A DNA stretch of 39,395 nucleotides from a virus, in the IMG/VR virus record IMGVR_UViG_3300031772_000104, positions 1 to 39,395 of that record, one strand, 5' to 3'. Both the position numbers and the translations under genes were made by a program. Under the pieces are notes generated by a model. It made no database searches. It was not told the origin of the DNA and saw only the letters and a program-made list of their open reading frames with translations. Shown piece after piece: positions 1-9,382 of the stretch. The stretch's first letter is position 1, and every line of letters begins with the position of its first letter.

Positions 1-845
1 TTTTTAGCCTCTTTCATCTGTTGGAGGAGCATTTTCATATCCAGTGGAGGTGTTTGTGGCTGCGCCGCTTCTGGGGCAGCTGGTTCGACAGCTGGAGCCG
101 CCGGAGCGGGGTTCGCCTGAGCGGGAGCCGCTGCAAGTTCTTCAACAGCAGGAGCATCGCTTCTAAGCACCTTGTTTATTTCGTCCGAATCACTCGTTGG
201 TTCACTTTCCGATTTTGCCATCATATTCACTTCCTGAATAACTGCTTCCGAATTCGCTGGGTCTTGACATATTGATATCTCATGTATCGACATATCTAAA
301 ATCTCTCTGTGACACCCAGTATTATCACAGGTATTGCGTGAATCTAATGCGAACCCACCAATAGAATACCCCTTTCTTACATCCATGCAAGTGGGACATT
401 CCATACCCTTCTTAATCTGCTCCCAGACCGTGTCATAATAAGGTTCGCCTTGATAAACTACTGAATACGCTTTGACTCCTGTTTTTCCGGTCTTGTTCAA
501 TACTTTCTCGGCGAATATGAACGCTCCAACCGTTCTGTTGGTATGCGTATCCACCATCGTTCCACCACGATTGACGTGATTGACAATCCTTTCATATGCC
601 TTATCTACGGCAACTACGTCGTTCTGTTTATCCAAATCCTCGGTGGAAACGAACCCTGAGAAAAATCTACACCCCGGATAAGTCTTCATCAATTGCCATG
701 CGTCAAATACCGCTTCACGATAGGTCTTCTTGTTATCACTCTTCTTGACAACTTTATTGAACGCGTCCATCCACATTCGTTGGCCCTTCTCATCTAAGGC
801 CGCTTTGACGCTGTCGGGTAGAGTTTCTATGCAGTCGAAACGCAT
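1..845 (-). CDS. ChaB/XkdF-type prohead maturation protease, 3' end cut by window edge
   Basis: Likely capsid maturation serine protease that processes head proteins during assembly. The reading frame starts at ATG 845 and is still open at base 1 (281 codons seen). Residues 1-54 resemble a ChaB domain (LPDSVKAAL, AFNKVV, YREAVFDAWQLMK). Residues 60-205 resemble the XkdF/S78 protease fold, with candidate catalytic His101 (MVDTHTNR) and Ser161 (GYSIGGFAL), and the typical tail SIHEISICQDPANS. Cys150/153 and Cys173/178 flank the serine and could form a zinc ribbon, an unusual addition. After about residue 210 the protein turns Ala/Pro/Glu-rich, like a linker or scaffold. An ATACATATATA box lies 22 nt upstream. 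The domain call rests on motif recognition; the position downstream of a portal gene and the 1932-aa protein fits. Confidence 0.8.
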   Translation of the reverse strand, partial: MRFDCIETLPDSVKAALDEKGQRMWMDAFNKVVKKSDNKKTYREAVFDAWQLMKTYPGCRFFSGFVSTEDLDKQNDVVAVDKAYERIVNHVNRGGTMVDTHTNRTVGAFIFAEKVLNKTGKTGVKAYSVVYQGEPYYDTVWEQIKKGMECPTCMDVRKGYSIGGFALDSRNTCDNTGCHREILDMSIHEISICQDPANSEAVIQEVNMMAKSESEPTSDSDEINKVLRSDAPAVEELAAAPAQANPAPAAPAVEPAAPEAAQPQTPPLDMKMLLQQMKEAK

Positions 846-861
846 GGCGATATCTCACTTC

Positions 862-873
862 TTATATATGTAT
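862..873 (-). promoter_or_regulatory. ATACATATATA promoter-like box of the protease gene
   Basis: The minus strand reads ATACATATATAA, the same box found before many genes of this window. Its centre is about 22 nt from the protease ATG. Confidence 0.6.
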
Positions 874-889
874 AGTCCTATTAAAGGAT

Positions 890-3800
890 TTACTGTGTTA
901 ACTTTCTATATTCCATTAGTTCGTCTGCGACCGGAAATAATTTCGTGTTCAAAGTCCGGTCCATTATATTTGTTAGTTTCCTCTTGGCATTTTTATACTC
1001 GGTCTCATCCAACTCGGTTATAGCATTCAACAGCACTTCTCCCCACTTCTTCGCCTCTTTACTTTCCTTGTCGGACATGGGGAATTGCTCTATAACCTGA
1101 TTCAATTTATCATTGAAGAATGCCTTCTTCGCCGCATAATCTTCATCGGCGAATTTAACTGGAACCGGTTCTTCTTTAGCAGCTGGCTCCGTCTTTTCTT
1201 CGACGACCTCTCTGAAAGGCTCCTCCTTAGTTTCTACTTTGGTCGAGGGTGCTATCATCGGACTCCCGCGACTCGGTTGATTTTTCTTATAATTTATCAG
1301 AGAATTAATCAATTTATAGAGAGGTTTATTGCCAGTATATTTGACCAATCCCTGCATCAAGTCTTCAGTACGTCCTTGTTCCTCTTTGCTCGTTACGTCT
1401 ACGGCCTGTAATAATTGTTCCAGAACGTTGTTCACTTGGGCTTTCAATTGTTCAAACTCTTCTGGCTCCTTCTCTTCTTTCTCCATTTTAATCTTTATAT
1501 CATCTAATGTGTTATCTACCGCGTCCTTTAACTCTTTTCTTCTGGTTAGATATTGTTCACTGGTGATAATATCCGTCGAAGCGACCTCTCCTTTCTTCTT
1601 TCTTCTCCTGGGAATATTGCCCAGTTCTTCAGTTGTGAACGGCGGGAACAAATGGTCTTCTAATTCTTTTATCTTGACCTTATCCTCTGAGTTTTTCTTT
1701 TTATCGTCTTTGTCTTTGATTTCATCAATGAGTTGTAATCTATATTTATAGAGTGCTTTCTCATCATCGGTCCAGCGAGTTTTGGCACCCTCTAGTGCTT
1801 CTATTATCAATCTTAAATCCGCAAAGTCCCATTGGTATTTTTTAATCATATCTTTCGATATATCTCTCTTCTTCTTACTCCTTGGGTCGTGATAAGGTTG
1901 AATAGAACGTTGAATCTCCTTAATATAATCAGCGTCTAAATGTTTAATCGCTTCAGATATCTCCGAAATCATTGGTTGTATGAACTCTCTATTCTCTATT
2001 TCAGATATCGCTCCACGCTTAACCTCATCATTTAATTGTCTGGCCTCATCCTTCCAGAAGGCGCCCGAAATTTTCATCGCCTCTGAGGACGTGAGCAAAT
2101 TCGTTTTGACCTGCTTTTTATCCTTTATATCTGCTGCGAGTTTAAAGTCCGTATCTAATTTTTTATACAATTCTCTTAGAATCGCATCAGGATTGGTTAC
2201 TCTTTCTGTATCTTTTGCGCCAGCATGGACCTCTTCTATGAACTCCGATTTTATCTTATCATCTAATGGGATTTTATTAGGTTCCATGGTAGCCGTCATC
2301 AATACGTCCCCAAACTGTTTCTTAAAGGCTTTCCAAGATTCATCGAAATCTGTTCTATCTGAATCATTGAAAGAACTATTGACCGCTTTTAGTGTTTTAT
2401 ATGCTCCTTCCTTGTCCTCTTCCGAAATGTTCGTAGAATCTATCAGACTCTTATAGTATTTAATTATATTATCAGCATCTTTCTTTGCTGCGACCTCTTC
2501 TCCAGAATTAAGAACCGTCGGAATGAGGTGAGGAGCTACTTTCTTGACCTTATCCATCCATCGATTAAAGAATCCCACCTTACCCTCCTCGGTGCGCTCT
2601 CCTCTATATGCTTTGAGCGGGGTATTCTTTAAATTTCCAAAATCAATGGGTTTACCCTTAATGACCTGTGGTCTATAATTATATAATAATACTCCTGGAT
2701 TTGCGTCTAAAATCGGCTTGATGTATTTTTCGTAATTCTTTTTCACCCAATCACTATCTAAATAATAATCCAATCCGTCAGCTGATTTTCCTTCTATTAT
2801 TCCGTTAGGATTATCTGGAGTGGACATGATTACCAATGCGTTGCCTAACGCATCTATTCTATCTTTCTCTTCAGCTTTCTCCCAGGGTAATACTATATCC
2901 TCATTATTGACTCTACTTATATTATCTTCCGTTGCTGCTTTACGAGGGTCTATAAGTACTATTGTTCCCTTGGTCTTTAAAAATACATTCCCATTCAGAA
3001 GATGGTTCAATTCTTTACATTTGCCAATTCTCTCCTTCATGAACTGATTTTTTATATGTTTTCTCGTGGGGAATCTCTGATTCAATTTCGGCCCGATATT
3101 CTCTTCTACCCCTTCTGGGGTATCTCTATTGACCGCCTCTCTTATTCTTGCCACGTCGTTCAAGTTCTGTTCTTCGGGAATATTGTGTACGTTCATTAAT
3201 TCTTCTTTCGGCTGTTCTGCTTCTATAGCTGCTGCCGTCGCTGTAGGTGGTTCTTGTACTATTGCTTGAGGTTCTTTCACCGAGGGGGCGAATTTTGCAG
3301 TCTCTTCTGGGAGAATGTTTTGTAAATGAGCGGCGATATTATCGGCAAAATGCACCCATTTCTCAACGTCGGTTTCTGGATTTCGTGCCCCGTATTTTAC
3401 AGCCCATCTACCCATATGACTCTCTATAGCATTCATTAACTGAGGATATTTATTCGCGAATTCCTCTCCTAATTTTTCTTTATAATATGGTCTAACTTCT
3501 CTGGCATGTCCACTTCCCTTTTCACGACATATGTCATGTAACAACGCTGCTGAGAGAAGCATAGATTGTTCCAACTTTCCAAATTTACCAGGTTGCGCCG
3601 CAATCATGAGTTTCATTGTTTCAAATACTCGCTTGGTGTGACGCACATTTCCGCCTTCAATACGCTCATCTGGCGGATGAAATTTATCCGAAGATATCAC
3701 TTTTTGGAATTTTTCTGGCTGATTGTCCATAGCCATCTGGGTCCATGCTCTTACCCCCTCGTCTGGAATTTCTCCAACTTCTTTCTTGAAATCTGTGAAA

Positions 3801-6688
3801 TCAACATCTGATGTTGGCGTCTTTAGATTATATATTGATGGTAATTTGTCAGCAATCTTAGTGGCGATTTCCGTCCATAGTTTCTTATTCTCGGGCGCCA
3901 TCATCGGTTCTGACCCGTCCTTGGGGTCGCTTAGAACCGTCATTATCTCAGATACGCCCTTATCTGTGGATGGGGGTGTGATACCTCCAAGGTTATCCTG
4001 CGTGGTAGTTGGTAATGTCTCTTCCGGTTTCTGTTCGATTGGTGCTACGACTGTTGGTTGAGGCTGTGCATCGGGATTTAATACTCCATTCTCATCAACA
4101 CTCGCTCCCAACAGTCTGCTGCGGAAGTCTTTATCGAATTTCTTCAATATATATAGAGCCTCCAGCACCCCGTTCTGGACCTTCTTATTCTTGATATCAT
4201 ATACTTCGGCAAAATAGTTATAAGGTTCGTCGTTGTTCTCTTCTTCGAATAGATACTTCGCAACCTTATTATTCAAAGTATTCAATAAATCCTGTCGAAT
4301 ATTCGCATATGCTCCATCGACGTTCACACCCATTCTCTTCTGGTCGGCTAATTTATAGAAATTATCGAAGAACCTTTCATAGATTATCGGTCCCGCATAC
4401 GGGTTCATTTGAGAGGGGTCTTCTTTTAACCGCTCATCGTTTGACATCCATTTCGCCGTTCTCAACACATTCATTAGTTCAATATGTTCATCTGGGGTAT
4501 GAAAGTATATAGATTCAACCGGGGTCTTATTCCTGGATGGTTCTGGCTCTATTTTATCCATTGACCGTTTGCTTCCAGTGCTATCGAGGAATTTTCTCAG
4601 ATTAGCGGTGACCGCCTTCTTTTCACCAAACCTCCCATCCTTCACTCCAGCATCCGTCAGTGCCCCATTAAAGAAATCTACGAACTCTTTGAAGTTGTGT
4701 GTGGATGTTGCGGCCTTCTGTAATCTCTTAACGAATGGATTATTTAAATAATCCTCGAATGCTAATTGTTCTTGTGAAGGCCCCATTCTTCCTTTATAAT
4801 ATGCCCCAGTTATCAATGGTAGGATTTCATTAGCCAACACTACGAACCTCCCATTCGGGGTTTCAGCATTCTTCTGCAATGCTAGACTCAATAGCTCTGG
4901 GTCCATGAGTATTGGAGAATTCAAGAATTCCTTAACGTATAGTTTGGCCTCTTCGGATTTAGAATTAGCGTCGGGGTCGAATATATACGCCGTTCCTGGT
5001 TGATAATACTTCTTACCTGCTTGCTCTCCCTTGAACTGTCCACGGTTCTCGGTCAGAAAATCATCTAAGAACAACGCCGCATGACTGTCTCTATCTGACA
5101 TGAATGATAGACCGCCACTTCTGTTCATTAAATCTAATTGCTTTAGATAATCGAGAGAGGTGTCGTCTCTTATATTATGATTGGAATATGAGGAGAAGAA
5201 CTTATTCAATCGTTCTCCGTCTTCTTTGAAGAAGGACTGTATCTTACCTATGTCCTTTTTCTTGACCTCTCCCTCTTCTCCACTTAGTTCTATTTTTGGT
5301 ATCTTTCTGACGTTTCCTTTGGTATGCTTGTTGTGCGCCTCTATCAATTCGTTCACACGGGATAGCATTCTACTGATATAGTGCGGGTTGCTTCTTATAT
5401 AAGAGTTGACCACTCCTCCATCATAATATTTCTCGAAGGCGTCCCCAAACAGTCTGGCTGCTATAACATGTGCGTTCCCCGCATTTGAACTGTATTTTGG
5501 ATTTATCTTCAATTCGGCAACGAACTTATTCACTACCGTCGGGAATTCTTTTTCTCCAACGTTCTCGACTGTCAACTTACTGACTTCTTCTCCCCTGTAT
5601 CCCTGTAATCTTGTCAGTCTACCGATGGTCTCGGTATCTTTGAATTCGTTCAATAGTTCATTGCGTTTTTCTTCAGTATTGGCCGAACGATAATCTTTTA
5701 AGTTCAGAGAATTATAATTCGAATCCACATATCTATCGATTTGCTTGGCTAGTGTTTTAGAGTTCTCTTTCCCATATTTTTGATACAACTGGTCGGTGAT
5801 AGATTGCTTCAATACCGTCTTCCCTGTCTCATCATTCTTGAACTCTGGGAGGTCTCTCAAAGCCAACCTTATCAAGGCATTCTCATTATTCGCATCGTCT
5901 GCTTCTTCTACGAATGCTTGATATAGTTGAGGATTGAATATCTTATTGAGATTTTTCAGAGACCCTTCATACCCACCCTTATAGAAATCATTCTCTCCAA
6001 GAGCATTTCTGAACTCCTCATTGAATTCCTCTGGCTCCTCTGCTTCCAAATATTCGAAGGGATTTATCCGCCCATCCAACATTTTACTTTCACTTTCAGA
6101 TAACCATTCCAACGCCCCAGTAATTCCCAATTTTTGTAATTTGCTCCTGAATTGCTCTACGGCTGCCCATTTTCCGAACTCCGTCACGGAATTTTCCAGC
6201 CAATTGCTCTTCTGACCGGTCACATATTCTTTGATTTTATTATCGTAATTGGATACTTCGGTCTTTATTCCGGTAGCATAGTTCTCCATTAATCTGGTAT
6301 ATTTCTGAGAGGCATTATTCTCTTGCGGGGATACTGAAGGAACTGTGAATGAAACGTCCTCTCTCTTCGCTTCAGATATCTCTTTGATTTTCGGGGCTAT
6401 GATTTTAGCCTTCTCTTCTGATATCTTCTTAGGGAGCGGTGCTGAGATTGGGGGTTCGGGAACGTTAACGGGCTCTTTTACCGTCGGAGGAGTGAAAGAC
6501 ATATCAGTCTCATTAATATTATCTACTTTTTGTAATATAATTTTGCTCTTACCGAGCAAATCCACTCCATTAGTCGACTTTTTCAAGACATTTCCCTCTA
6601 GATATGCTGCCTGCTTTCTCAACTTCTTCAATCTCTTTAAATTCTTCTTGAAACTCGGAATATCCGTAGAAATGTCGATAGTTGTCAT
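890..6688 (-). CDS. giant 1932-aa virion-associated protein with an internal HD phosphohydrolase domain
   Basis: I do not recognise the whole protein. It is hydrophilic, Lys/Glu-rich and mostly helical, with no signal peptide. Around residues 1005-1120 it carries a complete HD-domain signature: His1017 (RHTKRV), His1051-Asp1052 (LLHDI), His1091 (ESHMG) and Asp1116 (HFADN), the metal ligands of HD phosphohydrolases. Pro/Thr-rich stretches on both sides (about 880-950 and 1120-1170) look like linkers, and further low-complexity linkers occur near the C-terminus. The ATG overlaps the stop of the 548-aa gene (TAATG) after a GGAGG site, so the two are probably translationally coupled. The position between portal and prohead protease suggests an internal head protein, perhaps a polyprotein cut by the protease; that role is inference. 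Confidence 0.75.
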   Translation of the reverse strand: MTTIDISTDIPSFKKNLKRLKKLRKQAAYLEGNVLKKSTNGVDLLGKSKIILQKVDNINETDMSFTPPTVKEPVNVPEPPISAPLPKKISEEKAKIIAPKIKEISEAKREDVSFTVPSVSPQENNASQKYTRLMENYATGIKTEVSNYDNKIKEYVTGQKSNWLENSVTEFGKWAAVEQFRSKLQKLGITGALEWLSESESKMLDGRINPFEYLEAEEPEEFNEEFRNALGENDFYKGGYEGSLKNLNKIFNPQLYQAFVEEADDANNENALIRLALRDLPEFKNDETGKTVLKQSITDQLYQKYGKENSKTLAKQIDRYVDSNYNSLNLKDYRSANTEEKRNELLNEFKDTETIGRLTRLQGYRGEEVSKLTVENVGEKEFPTVVNKFVAELKINPKYSSNAGNAHVIAARLFGDAFEKYYDGGVVNSYIRSNPHYISRMLSRVNELIEAHNKHTKGNVRKIPKIELSGEEGEVKKKDIGKIQSFFKEDGERLNKFFSSYSNHNIRDDTSLDYLKQLDLMNRSGGLSFMSDRDSHAALFLDDFLTENRGQFKGEQAGKKYYQPGTAYIFDPDANSKSEEAKLYVKEFLNSPILMDPELLSLALQKNAETPNGRFVVLANEILPLITGAYYKGRMGPSQEQLAFEDYLNNPFVKRLQKAATSTHNFKEFVDFFNGALTDAGVKDGRFGEKKAVTANLRKFLDSTGSKRSMDKIEPEPSRNKTPVESIYFHTPDEHIELMNVLRTAKWMSNDERLKEDPSQMNPYAGPIIYERFFDNFYKLADQKRMGVNVDGAYANIRQDLLNTLNNKVAKYLFEEENNDEPYNYFAEVYDIKNKKVQNGVLEALYILKKFDKDFRSRLLGASVDENGVLNPDAQPQPTVVAPIEQKPEETLPTTTQDNLGGITPPSTDKGVSEIMTVLSDPKDGSEPMMAPENKKLWTEIATKIADKLPSIYNLKTPTSDVDFTDFKKEVGEIPDEGVRAWTQMAMDNQPEKFQKVISSDKFHPPDERIEGGNVRHTKRVFETMKLMIAAQPGKFGKLEQSMLLSAALLHDICREKGSGHAREVRPYYKEKLGEEFANKYPQLMNAIESHMGRWAVKYGARNPETDVEKWVHFADNIAAHLQNILPEETAKFAPSVKEPQAIVQEPPTATAAAIEAEQPKEELMNVHNIPEEQNLNDVARIREAVNRDTPEGVEENIGPKLNQRFPTRKHIKNQFMKERIGKCKELNHLLNGNVFLKTKGTIVLIDPRKAATEDNISRVNNEDIVLPWEKAEEKDRIDALGNALVIMSTPDNPNGIIEGKSADGLDYYLDSDWVKKNYEKYIKPILDANPGVLLYNYRPQVIKGKPIDFGNLKNTPLKAYRGERTEEGKVGFFNRWMDKVKKVAPHLIPTVLNSGEEVAAKKDADNIIKYYKSLIDSTNISEEDKEGAYKTLKAVNSSFNDSDRTDFDESWKAFKKQFGDVLMTATMEPNKIPLDDKIKSEFIEEVHAGAKDTERVTNPDAILRELYKKLDTDFKLAADIKDKKQVKTNLLTSSEAMKISGAFWKDEARQLNDEVKRGAISEIENREFIQPMISEISEAIKHLDADYIKEIQRSIQPYHDPRSKKKRDISKDMIKKYQWDFADLRLIIEALEGAKTRWTDDEKALYKYRLQLIDEIKDKDDKKKNSEDKVKIKELEDHLFPPFTTEELGNIPRRRKKKGEVASTDIITSEQYLTRRKELKDAVDNTLDDIKIKMEKEEKEPEEFEQLKAQVNNVLEQLLQAVDVTSKEEQGRTEDLMQGLVKYTGNKPLYKLINSLINYKKNQPSRGSPMIAPSTKVETKEEPFREVVEEKTEPAAKEEPVPVKFADEDYAAKKAFFNDKLNQVIEQFPMSDKESKEAKKWGEVLLNAITELDETEYKNAKRKLTNIMDRTLNTKLFPVADELMEYRKLTQ

Positions 6689-8334
6689 TATACCCCCCTC
6701 CTTTTCAACTTAGCTATAATAATCATATCCGAAGTATTTAAATACTTCGCTGATGCTTCTTTACCAGAAAACCTTCTATGTACATCCTCGCTCCTTGCCT
6801 TTATTTGTTCCTCTGAGGGGGTTTTAGGTGCTTTCTTCTCTGATACTATTGGTGGTTTCTGTATTGATTGCTGCGCTGGTTGTTCGATTTCGCTCGCTGC
6901 TGTAATAGGGAGGTCGCCAACCCCTTGCTCTGTCTTTTCCTCCACATTTGACGAATTTATAGTAGTTGGATTGAATATTGGTTCTTTTTCTTCCCCTACG
7001 CTCTCTTCTGTTGCTTTTCCAGGAGGCGCTTTTGGCGTTTCTCTCTGTTCCGGAGACTCCGGTATTGTAAATTTAGTATTTTTTAAATCGTTCTCCATGG
7101 AATCGATTTCTTTCATTTTTTCCTGATATTCGAGTTCTTCCTTTCGTTCTTTTTGTGCCAATGAACGACTTACTAATTGATTTATTACATTGAGTGCTGT
7201 CCGTGGCACAGTTTCTGCCGCCTGCACTGCATATCCAAGCGGATTGGTACCCTCTCCCATACGGTTCGGGGCCACGTTGTTCTCTACGGATAACATATCA
7301 GTAAATATCTTTTCTTGTTTATCACGGTATTCTTTGGTCTTCTTATGTTCTTCCTTAGCATTTTCTTTTGCTCTTAATTGTCTTCTTTTCGTAGATATCT
7401 CTCTCTTCATGGGTTCTGATGCAAATTCTTGATATTGGTCGGTCAAATGCAGATACTCTTTCTTAGCAGCATTGAATTTGTCTTGCATTTGTTCTGGAGT
7501 TTTCCCTTCTGGGGGATTTTTCAGATTTTCCTCTGCCTCCGCCATTTTTCGCTTGCTGGTTCTTATCCTATTCTCAGTGAGATTGGTCCACTCTTCTAAA
7601 TTTGTAGTCGGGTTGACTCTCAACCCCTCTCTTTCTACATTTGTTTTTTGAAGATTTTTGGTTATTACTTCCTTGCCTATTATCTTTATCGGAAGATAAT
7701 TCAAATATCCCACAGCGTCCTCTTCATATGTTTTCTTATTAGTACTGTATATCCTTAGATTACCAACTTTGTTCTTTGCGGCGAATTCGTTGGGTTGCTC
7801 GAAGAATGCTCTGATAAATGCTTTCGATTTGTTCTCGTCTGTCATATCAGTATCTATGAATGGCGCCATCAAAACTATACTTGGTTTCTCGGAATGATTG
7901 TGCTGGTCTTCTATAGTGTGAACGTCATATTGTCTGCTATGAGGCTCTTTGACCATCCCAGATTGTTCAATCCAGAACTTGACATATTCTTTGGCTATCT
8001 CAGGAATCCCATCCCCGAACTCTATGGAAATCTCTGGTTTGTTCATTGGAGCACCTTGAGCAGAATATCCCACCGATTGCTGGGCTTCTGGGCGCGTCGA
8101 TAACAGTCGCTCTTGAGCGTCGACTATGGCCAGAACATGCTTGCATTTATCCGAGAGTTCGTGCCTCTGTCGTCTGTGCTTCTTACAGTTAGCTACCGTC
8201 TGACGGGCTTCTGGGACGAATGGGTCGAACGTACGAAAATCAACTTGACTCAATCTATCTTCGTTCCGGTGCGTAGGCGCCGAATACTGCGATTTAAAAT
8301 GAAACGAACTGGGAAGACGCTTTGGAGTTGGCAT
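6688..8334 (-). CDS. 548-aa putative structural protein, unknown family
   Basis: No domain recognised. The N-terminal 90 residues are basic and His/Arg/Lys-rich; residues 95-260 look globular; residues 265-345 are strongly charged and likely coiled coil (KRKMAEAEENLKNPPEG and following); the last 150 residues are Pro/Glu-rich and look disordered. It ends one base into the next gene, so the pair forms an operon with the 1932-aa protein. No Shine-Dalgarno site precedes ATG 8334; an ATACATATATA box lies only about 20 nt upstream, suggesting a leaderless message. It may be a head or internal virion protein by context. Confidence 0.7.
   Translation of the reverse strand: MPTPKRLPSSFHFKSQYSAPTHRNEDRLSQVDFRTFDPFVPEARQTVANCKKHRRQRHELSDKCKHVLAIVDAQERLLSTRPEAQQSVGYSAQGAPMNKPEISIEFGDGIPEIAKEYVKFWIEQSGMVKEPHSRQYDVHTIEDQHNHSEKPSIVLMAPFIDTDMTDENKSKAFIRAFFEQPNEFAAKNKVGNLRIYSTNKKTYEEDAVGYLNYLPIKIIGKEVITKNLQKTNVEREGLRVNPTTNLEEWTNLTENRIRTSKRKMAEAEENLKNPPEGKTPEQMQDKFNAAKKEYLHLTDQYQEFASEPMKREISTKRRQLRAKENAKEEHKKTKEYRDKQEKIFTDMLSVENNVAPNRMGEGTNPLGYAVQAAETVPRTALNVINQLVSRSLAQKERKEELEYQEKMKEIDSMENDLKNTKFTIPESPEQRETPKAPPGKATEESVGEEKEPIFNPTTINSSNVEEKTEQGVGDLPITAASEIEQPAQQSIQKPPIVSEKKAPKTPSEEQIKARSEDVHRRFSGKEASAKYLNTSDMIIIAKLKRRGV
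6730..6749. promoter_or_regulatory. 20-bp perfect palindrome with a TTTAAA core
   Basis: CGAAGTATTTAAATACTTCG reads the same on both strands. It lies inside the 3' end of the 548-aa gene, about 50 bases before the start of the 1932-aa gene, and contains the TTTAAATAC core used by other promoters here. It could be an internal promoter with an operator, or chance in coding sequence. Confidence 0.4.
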
Positions 8335-8348
8335 AGTTTAGTCGTTTA

Positions 8349-8360
8349 ATATATATGTAT
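8349..8360 (-). promoter_or_regulatory. ATACATATATA box before the 548-aa gene
   Basis: The minus strand reads ATACATATATAT, centred about 20 nt before ATG 8334. There is no ribosome binding site between the box and the start codon. Confidence 0.6.
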
Positions 8361-8364
8361 GTCC

Positions 8365-8745
8365 CTAGTTTTCTTCTTCAATACAATTGGGTGTGTCGTA
8401 GTCGTAGGGGTCATCGATTTCATCCTTCCAATGCTTTATATAATGATGTTCCTCTAATTTGAGTTTTCTTCTTCGAGTTCTCTTTTCTCGGGTACGTTGT
8501 ATAGAACACCAAACACAACAACCCATACAAACCTGGTCATATGGGTGATAGAAGAAAGTACCAAAATATGAGGGATACCAATCATTTACGGTTATATGAA
8601 CTATTTTTGATTCAAACCCCGCAATCATCGAAACTTTTCCAGTATCCATATAAGTTGCGGTACTATAATTTGGATACCACACTATATGTCCATCTGCATG
8701 CCACTGCCAATGTGCAGTATTATAGATTCTCTTGGTTCTGCTCAT
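8365..8745 (-). CDS. 126-aa protein with a Cys cluster, unknown function
   Basis: Not recognised. The first 70 residues are rich in Trp and Tyr (HWQWHADGHIVWYPNYS), typical of a small beta-rich fold. A cluster C..CC..C (VCMGCCVWCS) around residues 73-79 may bind metal or form disulfides. A basic stretch (REKRTRRRKLKLEEHH) and an acidic tail follow. ATG 8745 has a nearby AGAGG site, but both lie in an 8-bp inverted repeat preceded by a six-codon ORF, so translation may be controlled. The gene sits between the 3' end of an HNH gene and the head-protein operon. Confidence 0.6.
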   Translation of the reverse strand: MSRTKRIYNTAHWQWHADGHIVWYPNYSTATYMDTGKVSMIAGFESKIVHITVNDWYPSYFGTFFYHPYDQVCMGCCVWCSIQRTREKRTRRRKLKLEEHHYIKHWKDEIDDPYDYDTPNCIEEEN

Positions 8746-8780
8746 ACGATGCCTCTATGCTGTATTAATTGACATCGTAT
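8744..8780 (-). promoter_or_regulatory. 8-bp inverted repeat and six-codon leader ORF (attenuator-like)
   Basis: The arms ATACGATG and CATCGTAT pair perfectly across a 21-nt loop. The right arm overlaps the start codon of the 126-aa gene, and its AGAGG site is in the loop. The left arm contains the ATG of a tiny ORF (8775-8755, MSINTA, stop TAG) that has its own strong GGAGGG site 5 nt upstream. Translating the leader would open the hairpin; this mechanism is inferred. Confidence 0.45.
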
Positions 8781-8786
8781 CCCTCC

Positions 8787-9224
8787 TTAACTTTTTTTTC
8801 TTAATGCTTGCATATAATGGTTAACACACATTCCTTTCGCATAAGGTTTCTTTCCACATATTTTGCATGGGCCTTGTTTATGCTTTCTGCTATCTCCATT
8901 CTTATTATGCAGTCTGGTGTGACAGGCAGCACAAAGAGTAATGAGATTTTCTGGGGTATTGTTTGTTTCATCTTTATCTATATGATGTAAAGAAATCCTC
9001 ACTGTACTTATACAACCCGGTGTTTCGCAATGGTCTTTCCTGAGAGGTCTGGCTCTTTGTAAGAGTGTTCCGGAAGTTACTCTATTAGGGTCATTTCGTC
9101 GGTGTTTTCCTACGCACTGTATAGAACAAAACTTTCGTTGATTAAAATGAGGGTCTTTTTGCCCTCCTGGAAAGACCTTCCTTAACATTGTTCTTCCACA
9201 GAATTCACAAATCTTTTCTTCCAT
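8787..9224 (-). CDS. HNH homing endonuclease with flanking zinc fingers
   Basis: A free-standing HNH nuclease, probably a homing endonuclease that spreads by cutting target DNA lacking it. Order: an N-terminal treble-clef-like segment (CEFCGRTM ... FCSIQC), the HNH core (SLHHIDKDETNNTPENLI then LCAACHTRLH), and a C-terminal Cys finger (CKICGKKPYAKGMCVNHY). The HH, N and H residues of the ββα-metal site are present. I choose ATG 9224 over an upstream ATG at 9257 because AAAGGT lies just before it. It has the same architecture as the HNH gene at 19649-20122. It borders the tRNA array, next to a broken tRNA. Confidence 0.85.
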   Translation of the reverse strand: MEEKICEFCGRTMLRKVFPGGQKDPHFNQRKFCSIQCVGKHRRNDPNRVTSGTLLQRARPLRKDHCETPGCISTVRISLHHIDKDETNNTPENLITLCAACHTRLHNKNGDSRKHKQGPCKICGKKPYAKGMCVNHYMQALRKKS

Positions 9225-9260
9225 ATTATTACCTTTATGTCCTCGACATAGTATCACGTC

Positions 9261-9362
9261 TTACGTATTACCTGTCGTGGGACTCACCTCTGTAAATAGA
9301 TAGCTGCGGAGAATTTGAACGCCTTGTCTCGTTTTCATTGTATCGAGTTGCACGTATTTCAT
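9261..9362 (-). CDS. possible 33-aa leader ORF
   Basis: ATG 9362 opens a 33-codon frame (MKYVQLDTMKTRQGVQ...) that ends at TAA 9261, just before the HNH gene. An ATACATATATTA box lies about 27 nt upstream, which fits a leaderless start. No family is recognised and the ribosome site is weak, so it may be only the leader of the HNH message. Confidence 0.25.
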   Translation of the reverse strand: MKYVQLDTMKTRQGVQILRSYLFTEVSPTTGNT

Positions 9363-9382
9363 CCGCACACTTCTGCATCTAT

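Noticed and set aside
730-6713. Long plus-strand ORFs opposite the giant protein
   Set aside because: They are antisense shadows in composition-biased coding sequence, with no ribosome sites or protein-like pattern.
9304-9368. Possible tRNA because TGCGGA pairs with TCCGCA and a TTCAAAT string is present
   Set aside because: T-stem and anticodon stem do not pair in any register; a short ORF and promoter box explain the region better.
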